Counted from the first letter of the stretch, positions 10,206 to 22,500 are shown. The stretch: 64,000 nucleotides of DNA from Asterias rubens (GCF_902459465.1 NC_047078.1:5356333-5420332), one strand, 5' to 3'. Numbers and translations are program-made. The notes: generated by a model from the letters alone, not told the origin.

Positions 10206-12062
10206 GGTCCAGGAGCTTATGGTGATCCGTAGAAAATAAATGATTAGAAGATGCCACCTAGCTAGATACCTTCTTTAGGTCCTACAAAACAAGAAAATAC
10301 ATGTTGACAAATTTGAAAATCTTGCAGATGGCGGCCATCTTGGATTTCAAAATGGCCACCATTTAAGTTATATTTTTCCTTCAACTTTGGCTGTGAATGT
10401 CATAAAACGGTGATTTTTGTGGCTAGAATTACATATATAGCAATAAAAGGTACAACTGAATTGTTTCAGATGGCGGCCATCTTGGAATTCAAAATGGCCG
10501 CCTTTTTTATGTATTTGTTTCCATAACTTTGGCAATGTTGTTGTAAAATCCTGTGTTTTGGTGACTAAAGTAACATTCGCAATGACTATCAAGCTATACA
10601 AGCTACAATTCCGGCCATATCTCGTTGGGCCCCCTGCCCCCTTTCAATGTTGGTTCCAATTGCCGATTGTGTTCTGAGTTACAGTCAACATTGAGTGGGA
10701 GCGGGGGGCGGGGGACAAATGTTTTGAATGTGAATGAGAAGTGCACAGGGAATTGTTGTATACAACGTTAGGAAAGGGTGGCCCAAGCTTTTTGGCCGGG
10801 ATTTTAGCATTAACATAATGAATACATATAACACCAATATAATAAAATATTGAATCATTAAGTTGAGGCCGCCATTTTGAATTTCAAAATTGCCGCCTAT
10901 CAAATGCATTTTTGCCTGTATCACGGTCTATGAGCCTCACAGAAACTTGGTGTTGGTGTCTATACCCATGTTTGCATGGTCAATGGCAGGGTCAATGAAC
11001 CCATTTGGATGGTTATATTGGATCATTTGGTTTAAAAAGCCATCTTTAACTTCAAAATGGCTTCCAATTAAATGTGCTTGTTCGACATATCTTGGTCTGT
11101 GGAGACGCATAGATGCAGGTATACTGGCAAGTTTTACTGTTCAACAAACCAAATAAAAACATATTCATCACAGCTGACAAACTGGCTCCAGATCTTGCCC
11201 AGAAGCGACAGGCCCTGGCTTGGTCTTGGCCAGCTACTGATATATCTGAGCCTGACCAGACTAACCGATTCCGAATTAGATCTGGGTCTGGTTTGGTTAA
11301 GCCAAGTCAGGTCAGATCTTGTTAGATCTGTGCCAGGTCTGGACATACCGGGTCAATTGAAATCACATTTGGGCCGAGGTAGGCCAGGTCAATAAATCTT
11401 GATGTCAGACCTGTGCTAGGTTTGGCCACAATGTATCAGATATTTCTAGATCTGTGCCTGTTCTGGCCACATCAGCTCAGATAATGGCAATTCTGGGCAA
11501 GGTGTTTCCACCAAACCAGGTCAGATGGCGTCAGATCTTGGCCAGAAGTGAACGAGCCTGGAAAATTAGTGTAGATCTATGCCAGGTCTTGCCACACCTG
11601 ATCTGATGGTTTCAGATCTTTGCAAGATCTGGCTGAACCTACTCAAAGAATGTGCTATCGTGGTTATACACCAATAATCAAAGGGGTGTTTTGGGCAAGG
11701 GTCAGATCTGGCATTTGACTGGAAATGGCCAGACAATGAAGGCCTACACCATCCATTTGGTTCATCGGGTGAACATCTAACGTAGTCAGGTTCTGGTGTA
11801 GCCAGACCCAGGCCATATTGGACAACAATCAGATTATTTTGTACTTAGACGTAGACCTGGCCCATAGCTGACTTAATGATATTATTGTGTGCCAAGTCCT
11901 GCTGATCTAACATCATCTGGCTAGTGTTGCCAGACCTCGTAAGGTACAATTACGTCATCTGTCCTGATGTGACCAGATCTAGTCCTGATGTGACCAGATC
12001 TAGCATAGATTTTACGTTTGGATTCCTGATCTGGCCACACCTAGCCCAGATCTGACATCATG

Positions 12063-12116
12063 TGACCTAGTGTAGGCTAGACATGATTTAAATCATGTCT
12101 AGCCTACACTAGGTCA
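12063..12116. repeat. Perfect 54-base palindrome at the foldback centre
   Basis: TGACCTAG...CTAGGTCA pairs base for base around 12089.5 (core ATTTAAAT) with no loop. Confidence 0.95.
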
Positions 12117-13125
12117 AAAAGTATTGTTTCCCGGTCCCTAAACAAGTATGGCAACATGATCAGTTGTGGCAATACAGCTGTCCCAGATCTGTTATTCTCT
12201 GATCTTGTGTTGCTAGCCCTGGCACAGATTTTACCTCAAGATTCCTCTGCCCGGCCAAACCTGGCCCGAATTTAAAACTCTGACCAGGTGTGGCCAGATC
12301 TGACACCGATCTAACAGTTGGATACCTAGTTTGACCAGGCCAAAAACTGATCATATGACGTCATGTTCTGGTCAAACCTAACCCAGATCAGGTGTTGTCA
12401 TTCCTGGCACAAATCTAATATTAACATTACAGCCTGGCCACAGCTGGGTCAGGTCTGACGCCATCTAAACGTGTGTGGCATGACCTGACGCAGACCTAAC
12501 ATTAGGTTTACCTAGTCTAGCAGTACCATGCCAAGATCTGCCATTCTTTGGCATTCTGATCTTGATCTGAGCTGGTCTAGTCCAAACATGGCCCAGATCT
12601 TTCAGCAACTGAACCGTTGCGGTCAGGTCAGGCCAATATATCATCAACTGGCCCAGACCAAGCCAGGGCCTGTCATTTCTGGGCAAGATCTGGGCCAGTT
12701 TGTCAGAGTTAGCTGTGATGGATGTGTTTTTATTGGACTTGCTGACCCGTAAAACTTGCCCGTATGTATGAGTCTCCACACATCAAGATATGTCAAACAA
12801 GCACATTTTATTGGCGGCCAATTTGAAACTCAAGATGGCTTCTTAAACCAAATGATCCAATATATTGTTCTAATTGGGTTCATTGAACATTTGTATAGAA
12901 AACAACACCAAGTTTTTGTGAGACTCATAGACGATGATACGGGCAAAAATGCATTTGATGGCAGTTTTGAAATTTAAAATGGCCGCCGTAACCAGATGAT
13001 TGTTTAATTTGGTTTTATATATATATATATGTGATCCCTGGCTACACGGCAGTTTGCGGTTTAATGGCTTCTGACAGGCACCCCCGAACAAAGATATTGA
13101 CAAAATTGGGAGACCACCAACATAG

Positions 13126-13198
13126 GGCTAGATAGCTCAGTTGGTAGAGCGCCGGCACGTTAAACCGGAGGTCGTTGGTTCAAATCCCGCTCTAGTCA
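13126..13198 (+). tRNA. tRNA-like unit 1 (GTT at the anticodon position)
   Basis: 73 bases fold as a cloverleaf: acceptor GGCTAGA/TCTAGTC with one G-U pair, D stem GCTC/GAGC, anticodon stem with four pairs, T stem with one mismatch, discriminator A. A-box TAGCTCAGTTGG and B-box GGTTCAAATCC fit pol III promoters, and TTTT follows within three bases. GTT is at positions 34-36 (Asn), but position 33 is C instead of the near-invariant U and pair 31-39 is C-A. It may be a tRNA-derived pol III unit and not a decoding tRNA. Confidence 0.5.
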
Positions 13199-13443
13199 AT
13201 TTTCTTTGTTCAATCCAAAATCATTTAAAACAAATGTTCCCAGTCAGTTTCCCTTGTGGTTTATTATTTGATATCTGATATAAAAAAGTCGCATCCCCTT
13301 AAGGTGATCCCCTGTCTGCCGCTTCCCAGGTTGTATCGTTACCCGGGTGTGATCCCTGGCTACACGGCAGTTTGCGGTTTAATGGCTTCTGACAGGCACC
13401 CCCGAACAAAGATATTGACAAAATTGGGAGACCACCAACATAG

Positions 13444-13516
13444 GGCTAGATAGCTCAGTTGGTAGAGCGCCGGCACGTTAAACCGGAGGTCGTTGGTTCA
13501 AATCCCGCTCTAGTCA
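13444..13516 (+). tRNA. tRNA-like unit 2
   Basis: Identical to unit 1, 318 bases downstream. Confidence 0.5.
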
Positions 13517-13761
13517 ATTTTCTTTGTTCAATCCAAAATCATTTAAAACAAATGTTCCCAGTCAGTTTCCCTTGTGGTTTATTATTTGATATCTGATATA
13601 AAAAAGTCGCATCCCCTTAAGGTGATCCCCTGTCTGCCGCTTCCCAGGTTGTATCGTTACCCGGGTGTGATCCCTGGCTACACGGCAGTTTGCGGTTTAA
13701 TGGCTTCTGACAGGCACCCCCGAACAAAGATATTGACAAAATTGGGAGACCACCAACATAG

Positions 13762-13834
13762 GGCTAGATAGCTCAGTTGGTAGAGCGCCGGCACGTTAAA
13801 CCGGAGGTCGTTGGTTCAAATCCCGCTCTAGTCA
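13762..13834 (+). tRNA. tRNA-like unit 3
   Basis: Identical to unit 1. Confidence 0.5.
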
Positions 13835-14079
13835 ATTTTCTTTGTTCAATCCAAAATCATTTAAAACAAATGTTCCCAGTCAGTTTCCCTTGTGGTTTAT
13901 TATTTGATATCTGATATAAAAAAGTCGCATCCCCTTAAGGTGATCCCCTGTCTGCCGCTTCCCAGGTTGTATCGTTACCCGGGTGTGATCCCTGGCTACA
14001 CGGCAGTTTGCGGTTTAATGGCTTCTGACAGGCACCCCCGAACAAAGATATTGACAAAATTGGGAGACCACCAACATAG

Positions 14080-14152
14080 GGCTAGATAGCTCAGTTGGTA
14101 GAGCGCCGGCACGTTAAACCGGAGGTCGTTGGTTCAAATCCCGCTCTAGTCA
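14080..14152 (+). tRNA. tRNA-like unit 4
   Basis: Identical to unit 1. Confidence 0.5.
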
Positions 14153-14397
14153 ATTTTCTTTGTTCAATCCAAAATCATTTAAAACAAATGTTCCCAGTCA
14201 GTTTCCCTTGTGGTTTATTATTTGATATCTGATATAAAAAAGTCGCATCCCCTTAAGGTGATCCCCTGTCTGCCGCTTCCCAGGTTGTATCGTTACCCGG
14301 GTGTGATCCCTGGCTACACGGCAGTTTGCGGTTTAATGGCTTCTGACAGGCACCCCTGAACAAAGATATTGACAAAATTGGGAGACCACCAACATAG

Positions 14398-14470
14398 GGC
14401 TAGATAGCTCAGTTGGTAGAGCGCCGGCACGTTAAACCGGAGGTCGTTGGTTCAAATCCCGCTCTAGTCA
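14398..14470 (+). tRNA. tRNA-like unit 5
   Basis: Identical to unit 1; the only substitution in the array (14357) lies just upstream in the spacer. Confidence 0.5.
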
Positions 14471-15027
14471 ATTTTCTTTGTTCAATCCAAAATCATTTAA
14501 AACAAATGTTCCCAGTCAGTTTCCCTTGTGGTTTATTATTTGATATATATATATTATACATATATTAATGCTAGCTTGTATAGCCTTATAGTCATTGCGA
14601 ATGTTACTTTAGTCACCATTAACAGGATTTTACAATCATTACCAAATTTAACGAAAAATATAAATAAAAAGGCAGCCATTTTGAATTCCAAGATGGCCAC
14701 CATCTGAAACAATTCAGCTGTACCCCTTTTTTGCCTTTGTTTAATGGCTAATGTAATTTTAGCCTCAAAAATCATGATTTGACGACATTCACAGCCAAAG
14801 TTAAAGAAAAATATAACTTAAATGGCGTCCATTTTGAAATCCAAGATGGCCGCCCTCTGCCACGTCGACAGGTTGCAAACATGGTTTTTCTTGTTCCTGA
14901 GAGTCTTATTTAGGTATCTAGCTAGGTGGCATGTTCTAATCATTTATTTTCTTCGGGACTTAATTTTTGGTCATAAGCTCCCCGAGAAGTCATTATCCAC
15001 CTCCTTACGAAGATCGGTCAATCTCTC

Positions 15028-15115
15028 ACACGGCAAATATGCTAGCGAATATGCTAACGGAAGGAAATATTTGACCATCGCTCAAACTTCGCAACATTCG
15101 CCGTGTCTTCGTAAG
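15028..15115. repeat. Direct repeat flanking the foldback, right copy
   Basis: See 10109-10205; same orientation. Confidence 0.6.
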
Positions 15116-15149
15116 CGTTGGTAACAAAATTCGGAACGTTTACAAATTA

Positions 15150-15720
15150 TTCCCCGACCGGTTTCTAAATTTCAGCGAATGTTGCGAAAATGGTCATTCG
15201 CCGTCGATTTTCGTAACCATTGGTAACGTTGGGAAAGCGTGCATAAGCGTTGGCAACGTTCGTAAAGCCATTGACAAGCGTTGGTAAGGATTCGTAATAT
15301 ATTCGTAAATCATTGGTAAGGGAGAGGACCGACCGAGGACGATCGGGGGGTGAGACCGAGATAAAAATATTCACTATCCAACCGCCACTTTGGACGAATT
15401 CAACGCGAAAATCAAATATTCGTCTTCGCAAGAACATTCGCCACTCTGTGAGAGGGGCAATACGAAGCGCTCCCTAAATATCAGCGAATGTTGTGAAGAC
15501 GCTAATTCCCCATTGATTTTCGTAAGCATTGGTAAGACATTGGTACTGTTGGTAAAGCGTGCGTGTTATGCGTTAGATATTGGTAAGGAGAGGTTTAAGG
15601 ACAACCGAGAACATATTCACCATCAAATCGCAACTTTTGGCCGAATTCATCGCGAGTTTCAAATATTATTCATAATCGCAAGAATATTCGCCCAAGTGTG
15701 AGAGTAGCATAAATACACGC
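15150..15720. repeat. Two diverged tandem copies of a roughly 300-bp unit
   Basis: 15150-15450 and 15460-15720 share ordered blocks (AAATTTCAGCGAATGTTG-like, CGTAAGCATTGGTAA, TTCGCAAGAACATTCGCC). Many short inverted words (GCGAATGTTGCGAA, TTCGCAACATTCGC) occur. No coding signal. Confidence 0.6.
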
Positions 15721-15882
15721 AGCAGGCGATAAGCTTCTAAAGTTGTGCATTTGTCACCAGTCGGTTTTTACAAACAGCAATGCACAGTGTCCACACTGTT
15801 TGTAACTTACAAAAAAAAAGCAATTGGAAACATTACATGAGCTTAAACTTGATGTTAAATTTGCATCGGGGATAAAGACTAT

Positions 15883-16047
15883 TATTTTTGGTTTTTACCC
15901 AATACACCGATGTAGGTTAGCACTAAAAATTCAGTACTTTCCCGAGTCCTGTGAAAAAAACACAGGCATATTAATCAGGCCGGATTCGAACCCACGACCC
16001 TTGCAATTCTAGAGCAGTGTCTTACCAACTAGACTACCGAGGTTGCC
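15883..16047 (-). mobile_element. tRNA-derived SINE fragment
   Basis: On the minus strand a tRNA-like head (16047 down to about 15977) has an A-box-like TAGTCTAGTTGG and a perfect B-box GGTTCGAATCC, followed by an unrelated body. The 5' tRNA-like head plus non-tRNA body is the standard SINE layout. Confidence 0.65.
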
Positions 16048-16079
16048 CGGCAGCTAGAGGCAGTTCCAGTCATGTTTTC

Positions 16080-16398
16080 GTAGCGGGTTCTGAAAAATAC
16101 ACGAGCTAATACAGTGTAAACTAACTTTAGATTATTTATTGGAGAATTCGATTAAAATAAAAGCGGTCAACAAAAGTTAAATTATGAACGCCCCTGTGCC
16201 CCTTTCAATAGTGGCTTTCATTGCGCGGTCTTTAACTCTGGTTCCAATCAACATCGAGCGCGGGGGGACGGAGAGTAAATGTTAATTGTCGCGTTGCGAT
16301 CGGGTGGCCCAAGCATATTTTTCCGGGATTGTAACTAGCCCAGATGTCTTACGGTTTTTTGTGTTTTTTGTTTGTTGCCTCCCTGCTTCTTTGTTTAG
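16080..16398. other. Intronic stretch with a diverged repeat
   Basis: About 16185-16330 resembles 10620-10810 in the same orientation (CCCCCTT...GGTTCCAAT...GGGTGGCCCAAGC). The right end is the acceptor tract of the exon at 16399. Confidence 0.5.
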
Positions 16399-16526
16399 TT
16401 CCGAAACCGACAGAAGAGTCACATATTACCGGATGCGATTGTGTAAAAACATCTCCAGCTGTGTTACCCGCTGTCATTACAGTACCTGTGCTTGCATTCT
16501 GTATAATAATAATAATTCCGCTATGG
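16399..16526 (+). CDS. Putative stalk plus transmembrane exon of gene C
   Basis: A pyrimidine-rich acceptor (TCTTTGTTTAG) opens a phase-1 frame that joins cleanly to the donor at 9824. It encodes about 42 residues: a Pro/Thr/Cys-containing stalk then a hydrophobic stretch (AVITVPVLAFCIIIIIPLW) long enough to span a membrane. It ends in frame at a consensus donor, TGG|GTAAGT. No following cytoplasmic exon could be identified with confidence between here and 35.9 kb. Confidence 0.4.
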
Positions 16527-16565
16527 GTAAGTGTGAAATATTATACACATAATGAATGTTTATGA

Positions 16566-16985
16566 GTGCAATGGTGCGAATATGTTCATTCGTTGAAAGA
16601 TGGAATGTTCTATTCAACGAGGCGGAGCCGAGTTGAATGGAACATTCCAGCTTTCAACGAATGAACATATTCGCACCATTGCACGAATGAAAAACATAGA
16701 ACTTTGTCATTTTGATTGAAAGAAACAACTTTCAAAACAAACAATTTCAACTGTAGAAGCCGAATGCTAGTAATTTTACTATGCCTTCTTGCAGTAACAC
16801 CTGCTGCGTTACCAAAGACACGCGCACGCAGTGATGTTTTTACTCAGCTTTTTCGTTCCATCCGAAAAGTACACGGCGAGTGACTCAGCGTGCAATGGTA
16901 CTTTTATTTGCTATCACGTGACGGACAATCCTCCAATCAAATGACAAGGATCTGCTTGGGTGTTATATAATAAAAAATAATGTCA
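16566..16985 (+). mobile_element. Hairpin-headed repeat (family R1), copy 1
   Basis: 16566-16684 is a 119-base palindrome (GTGCAATGGTGCGAATATG...and its reverse). A body with CTTGCAGTAACACC and TTTTTCGTTCCATCCG follows. The same palindrome and body occur inverted at 29888-30401. Confidence 0.75.
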
Positions 16986-17380
16986 GTCACTGAAATTTAT
17001 TCGCAACAAAATATTTTTAAGCCAACTCTGTTATTTATACCAAATAAAGAAGTTGTGTTATTTTACACGTCATCGTTGCTCTTCAAATGTAAACGAGTGA
17101 AAAAAACACTATTTAAAGAGCTATATGAGCGACAACTCTTTTTCGAGTTGTCTTCCACTCTTTTAGATTGAAGTTTGCATTTTTTGGGGTGATTTTTCAC
17201 TCTGTCCTGGAGTGAAATCCCTCTAAAAGAGTGAAATAACCACCACTCATTTTAAAGAGCCATATGATGGACAGCTCGAAATGTAAAGAGTTGTGTTTTT
17301 CACTCTTTTACATTTAGAGAGTGTATTTCTTGTAGACTTAAGCATTCTAGTCCGGGCATTTCATGCAAAAAAATGGGTCA
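16986..17380. other. Gene-free stretch
   Basis: Contains short local inverted repeats around 17085-17330 (AAAGAGT/ACTCTTT words). No supported gene. Confidence 0.4.
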
Positions 17381-17875
17381 ACCTCGGACAAATTGCAACA
17401 GAAAGTCTGTAAACTGTTTCGTACCCAGAATTTCGTCCTCTATAACATATCAAAACTCTTAAGCAATCCCAGTGGGGGAAAGTGCCATGGCGGCCATTTT
17501 CCAAAATGGCCGCCATAAAACAGATATTTCCAATTATCTCTGCTTCTAAACGACTAGGGGCTTTAATTTTAAGTGCTAGACATACATTTTCTGGGGCCAG
17601 GAATCCAATCATACCTATTTTCATAAGATAAACTTGACCAAAAAGCATATTCCGAGGAAGTGTCAATCTTGTTAATACACCTCGTCATAAGCCTCGCCCT
17701 CTCATCAGCCCATCGCTGGTCTTCCCTCATCAAGACCTTTACGATGGTGAGATCTACGGACAGACCAGTCCAAAGGCGATCACTTCGGATTGCTGAAGAG
17801 TTTTGACATGTTATAGAGGACAAAATTCTGAGTAGGAAACAGTTGACAGACTTTCTGTTGCAATTTGTCCGAGGT
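17381..17875. repeat. Foldback element with 89-bp terminal inverted repeats
   Basis: 17381-17469 (ACCTCGGACAAATTGCAAC...) pairs with 17787-17875. The interior holds a TGGCGGCCATTTT palindrome near 17490 and no coding frame. MITE-like. Confidence 0.75.
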
Positions 17876-18540
17876 CATATCAAATAATGCCTGGACTATT
17901 CGGAATCTTTTGAAGTCTGAGCTATATGTAGAATTACTACAAAATATTTTCCGAAAAACTTTTCTTGTACCAGTTAAACAAGTATCTGAATTCAAGAGTT
18001 CAGATTACATGACAGAAACTGCTTCTTTAGTCGATGGTTTATACTTTCTCTTTTTAAAACAACATTTTATTTGTCTGTTATAGAAGGTGCTGCAAATTTG
18101 GACAAGAAAACATCAAACGAAGAAAAGGGCCGGAACTAATAAAGCTTTTGACCCCGTCCCCCCAGAAGGGATGTTGTAGGAGAGTCTGTGTCCACGCCCC
18201 CTCCCCCGGAGATTTCAGCGAACTGTGTACAAACAACTTCATGATCACCCTCTTTTGAATCATCCTCCTTCAGCCTACGTTAATTTCCCGTAAAGGGACA
18301 GATTCTCCAGCGGACATCTCTGGGACAGCTGCTCTCCCTTGACTTTCGGATTACTCGTTCATAATGCTGTAGTGATTTTTTAATGTGTGTGTGGTGGAAG
18401 ATAATAGTCTAATAGACCCATTATAATATGCATACAAAATCATACTGCGTGCACAACATAATTAACCCTTTGGATTTAGTAGTGAACCAATGTGTACAAT
18501 TCCAGCATACTTTAATCTCTAGTGTGTGGGTCCACACCAA
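17876..18540. other. Gene-free stretch
   Basis: Nothing supportable. A short frame near 17900 includes an LYVELL word, but no convincing splice sites frame it. Confidence 0.35.
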
Positions 18541-19169
18541 GAAAAAAATGATAATATAATAATAATATAAATAACATTTGTATAGCACTTTCCACATGCG
18601 TCTCAAAGCGCTTTAGCATTGTCTGAAAAGATGTGTTTTTAACTGAGTCTTGAATGAGCTGATTGAGGATGAGTCACGGATGTGAAGAGGGAGCTTGTTC
18701 CAGCAAGTTGGTGCAGCTACTGAGAATGCTCTCTGACCATAGCGGGTATTTTGTGCGTGGACCATTGGAAAGTTGTAGATGAATGTTGGATGTTGATGGA
18801 AGGCACATGGATGAAGAAGGCAACTTTTGTGAGATGAGACTATTGATGTATGCGGGTGCAAGGCCATGTATTGCTTTGTAAACAAGGAGAAGAATTTTGA
18901 ACTGAATCCGTTTGAGAATAGGTAGCCAGTGTAGAGAACGAAGAACCGGTGTATAATATGTTCATAACTCTTTACTCTCATGACCATGCGTGCCGCAGTG
19001 TTTTGTACACGTTGAGATGGGGCGATGTGATTAGCTGGCAAGACATACAATAAACTACTGCAATAGTCAAGATGGGATGTGGTGAGAGCATGGACAAGGC
19101 GCTCTGTTGTTTTGACGTCAAGGTAGTTGCGGAGGTTCTCGGTCATACCGAAAGATGCTGCGCGACAAA
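18541..19169 (-). pseudogene. LINE (L2/CR1-like) reverse transcriptase C-terminus, 3' part
   Basis: The minus strand encodes the end of a non-LTR retrotransposon reverse transcriptase: SHLDYC near the start and the C-terminal RAFSVAAPTCWNKLPLHIR...FKTQLKTHLF. The middle is frameshifted, since the better reading switches frame around 18870-18960. The 3' end on the minus strand runs into an ATT-type microsatellite at about 18546-18572, as in L2-like LINEs. The upstream portion of the same LINE reappears at 28661-28825, so it was split by the BEL element and the LINE at 26041. Confidence 0.8.
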
Positions 19170-19556
19170 TGTAAGGACCAAATTCTAGGCCCAGCAGAGT
19201 TTTTGTAAAGTTTAAGAGTTGGAGGCTTATGCAAATCAGTTTGTGCCTGCTTGAGTGAACATTGACCTCTGGCAGTGCTATAGCATGGTAAGGTGTGGGT
19301 CACTAGCCTACAGGAGTTCATACAGTGAACATATGTGTTAAGTCTATAGTGGCCAGGCAGACAGTGTGGCAATTTGTGCTGTTACTTTTGCTAATCGGTT
19401 TATGCGGTTTGCGGTTTACAGTTTCACGGTTTCATAGAGATTACAGAAGTTTGGAAGTAGATGTTTTGTGTTGGAATTGAGAAGCTGGATCCAATAAACT
19501 GATATTAGCAAACAACAAAATGTGTGTTGATTCGAACTTTGAGCTGGACCACTATA
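19170..19556 (+). repeat. 5' LTR of the BEL/Pao element
   Basis: Starts TGTAAGGACC and ends at ...CCACTATA, where similarity to the 3' LTR stops. AATAAA is present near 19494. Confidence 0.85.
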
Positions 19557-19580
19557 TCATTAGCAAAAGACAGTTGTAAT

Positions 19581-22500
19581 ATGGCATTGACAATGACGTC
19601 CAAACGTAAGAAGAAAGCTCCACAGAAAGGTGCTGCCTATAATAAAGAGTTTAAGTACAAGCGATTAGGAGAGGCTCGGAGAGCTGCTAAATTGAAGTCT
19701 GATTCCCTTCGAGACAAGTTGAGAACCAATCCGTCTCTTGATGAAACAAAGGACGCATATAAGGAATGGATGGATGTCTTTGAGGAGTTCATGAAATGTT
19801 ATGATGATTACTGCCAGTGGCTGAGTGACGTTGAACGTCTACAATTTGAGGAGGATTGGTACACGGATAAGGAGGTCTGGCTTTCAAACGTAAACCAAAA
19901 GATTCAAGAGTGGTAGGTCAAGCAAGAAGCTGCAATGTCGTCAAAATCATTTAGATCATCAAAACGGTCAAAGGCATCCCAGTTACTCATCGAAGAAGAG
20001 CAGAAGAAAGTAGAGCTACTCACACACCAGAAGGCTTTGAAAGCGATGCAAGCTCTTGAGATTGAAAAGATGAAGTTGAAACAACTAGAAGAAGAAATTG
20101 AGATTAAGACTGAAGGTGCTGTGGCCGAGACGAAATGTAAGGTCTTGGAGAAGTTAGAAAAGTCAAGCAAAAATTGTAGTGAAGTTACAAGGGCCTCGGA
20201 TGGGGGATCTGATATGAATGCCGGTGCAGCCGTAAAAGAAAACAAACCTGACATATTCAAAGATGCTACAGGGGATGGTAAAAGGCCAAGTTCAGAGAAA
20301 GCCTCGGAGACTGCAGCTCATTGGATGGACTCCTTCGAGAAATTCTTAGATCAATATGACGTTGCTGCTCTAAATAAACCGCCTCCAAAACCTGAGCCTA
20401 AAACCGCCGGTACTCCACTGTTACAGCAACCGGCAAGTCAGCCTCGACAAGAAGTCCCTGATGTCAGTGGTGTACAACAAATCGTTGATGGTGTTGCACA
20501 GCCTCGTCAGTCCACAGGTAGACAACGTCAAGATTCTGTCGATGAGGATGTACAGCCCACAAGCCACCAAGATGGGGTAGCAGTGATTAAAGATGACGTG
20601 GGTGGTCAATCCGTGAATGAGATGATTGACCAAAAATCGAGATGGAAAGATTCAGCGGTGAGGTGATTGAGTCTAAGCGCTTTATGAGGATGTTTAGCCC
20701 CAGAATTGCTAAGTTGTGTGACACTGACGATGAGCGGCTTTACTACCTCGAGCAGTTTACTACAGGCGAGGCACAACAAATAGTTACTGGATACAGCTAT
20801 CTGGATGGCCCTACTGGCTACGCAGCAGCCGTCAAGGAGCTGACAGAACGATATGGAAATCCGGAGGTGATAGCTAATGCATTCATCAAGAAAGCTGCTT
20901 CATGGCCGCAAATCAAGGCAGATAACCCGACAGGCTCTTGATGGTTTTGCGATCTTTCTTCAGGAGTGTGAGAGTGCGGTCAAATGCGTTGGTAGTTTGC
21001 AGTACTTGGAGCATAGTGAGAACATCAAGGCCATGGTGATGAAGCTACCTTACAATTATCACAACAGATGGAGGTCTCATGTACAGCAGTGCAAGTACAA
21101 AGGAGAAATGGTAAAGTTTCATCATCTAGTAGAATTTGTCAGGTTCGAGTCCAAGAAGGTTAACGACCCTGTTTATGGTAGAAATGCTTTATCAACCACA
21201 AACCAGAAGAAAACCGCCAATCGTTGTGACACCAGGCCTAAAATCACCATGGCAACAAGTGAAACTACGGATCTCAATACTGCTAAGGATGTTGACAAGG
21301 TGTGTTGGTTTGGTGGTGGTTCACATTTGTTGATAGGATGCTCCAAATTGCGAGAACAACCCTGGAGTGAGCGCATCGAGTTTCTGAGAAAGCGGCGTCT
21401 TTGTTTTGGTTGTCTTAAGATGGGGCACATGAAGAGGACATGCAACAGGAAGGCTACGTGTGATGTTTGCAAGGGTCGACACCCTACTCTTCTTCACATA
21501 AATCAGAATGATACTTCAAGGCCTGCCCAGTTTTCAAGAAACGTGAGAGATTTAAGTGCCAAGCCTGGGAGTAACATCGGTTGTGAGTATACCAACGTAG
21601 CATGTGACAACGAAAATGAGAACCAATGTACGATGGCTATCGTCCCAGTTCGTGTGAGGCTTGCTCATGGGTTAAATGATGTTGTGACTTATGCATTCCT
21701 GGATCCTGGAAGTAGTGTGTCATTCTGCAGTGAATCTCTGATGAAGAAGTTATGTGGCGTGGGCAGACGAATGCCCATTAGACTGGACACCATGGGAGAG
21801 CCACACAACATGGATACTTACTTGGTTGAAGGCTTAGAAGCACGGTGTCTAAATGGTAGTCCTACGGTCAAAGTCAATATTCCGAGGGTCTACACCACCG
21901 ATAAACTTCCTTTTAAGCGACATCACATACCTACTCACGATGACGTTTCTCACTGGAAACACTTGAAAGATGTCTATATGCCACAAATCAATGCTGGCAT
22001 CGACCTATTGATTGGTAACAATGTCCCTGATGCATACTCACCATTGGAAGTTAGAACGGGACCGCCGGGTAGCCCTCATGCATCAAAGACAACACTTGGA
22101 TGGATCGCTTGGAATGTTGTGAGGTCAGTTCGGAATTGTCAACCATTCTCTGTGAATTTTGTGGATGTTGCTGCTAAAAGGTACGAGGAGATCAAGAAGC
22201 TCAACATGTTAGTAAGAGAAAGCCTCAACTACGACTTTCCAGAACGTACGATCGACGACAAACAGGAATGGTCCCACGAAGACGAGTCATTCATGGAGAA
22301 GGTTGGCGGCTAATGCAAATTTGTCGAAGGTCACTACCAAATTAGTCTGCCATTCAAGAAAGATGTACGTCTGCCTGACAATTCTGCTATGGCATTGAAG
22401 CGTCTTGTAAGCCTGGAGAGGAAGTTGAAGGGGAATCAAAAGTTCCACCACGATTACAATCTCTTCATATCGAACGTCCTGGACAAAGGATATGCTGAAG

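Larger units (their letters stand above)
13030..14546 (+). repeat. 318-bp tandem repeat array with tRNA-like units
   Basis: Almost five copies of a 318-bp unit. By eye the copies are identical except C to T at 14357. Both ends of the array sit in short TA runs. Each unit contains one tRNA-like gene followed by a T-run. The homogeneity points to very recent amplification or gene conversion; an assembly artefact cannot be excluded. Confidence 0.95.
10215..14995. repeat. Large imperfect foldback (inverted repeat) about 4.8 kb
   Basis: The left arm (10215 to about 12089) is complementary in pieces to the right arm (12090-14995). Matching landmarks are the segment with CACCTAGCTAGATACCTT at 10256 and its reverse near 14918, AAAATGGCCGCC blocks near 10490 and 14680, and the blocks at 10861-11260 and 12600-12990. 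The centre is a perfect 54-base palindrome at 12063-12116. The inner 1.6 kb (about 11170-12760) is a degenerate tandem of CCAGATCTGGCC-like words. The right arm is enlarged by the tRNA-like array at 13030-14546. No coding sequence for mobility is visible. Confidence 0.75.

Noticed and set aside
13256..14089. Three identical 65-codon frames in the tandem array
   Set aside because: They are spacer sequence of the 318-bp repeat running into the tRNA-like unit, without coding features.
17865..18083. LYVELL word as a possible ITIM exon of gene C
   Set aside because: No convincing acceptor or donor frames it and it begins at the edge of a foldback arm.
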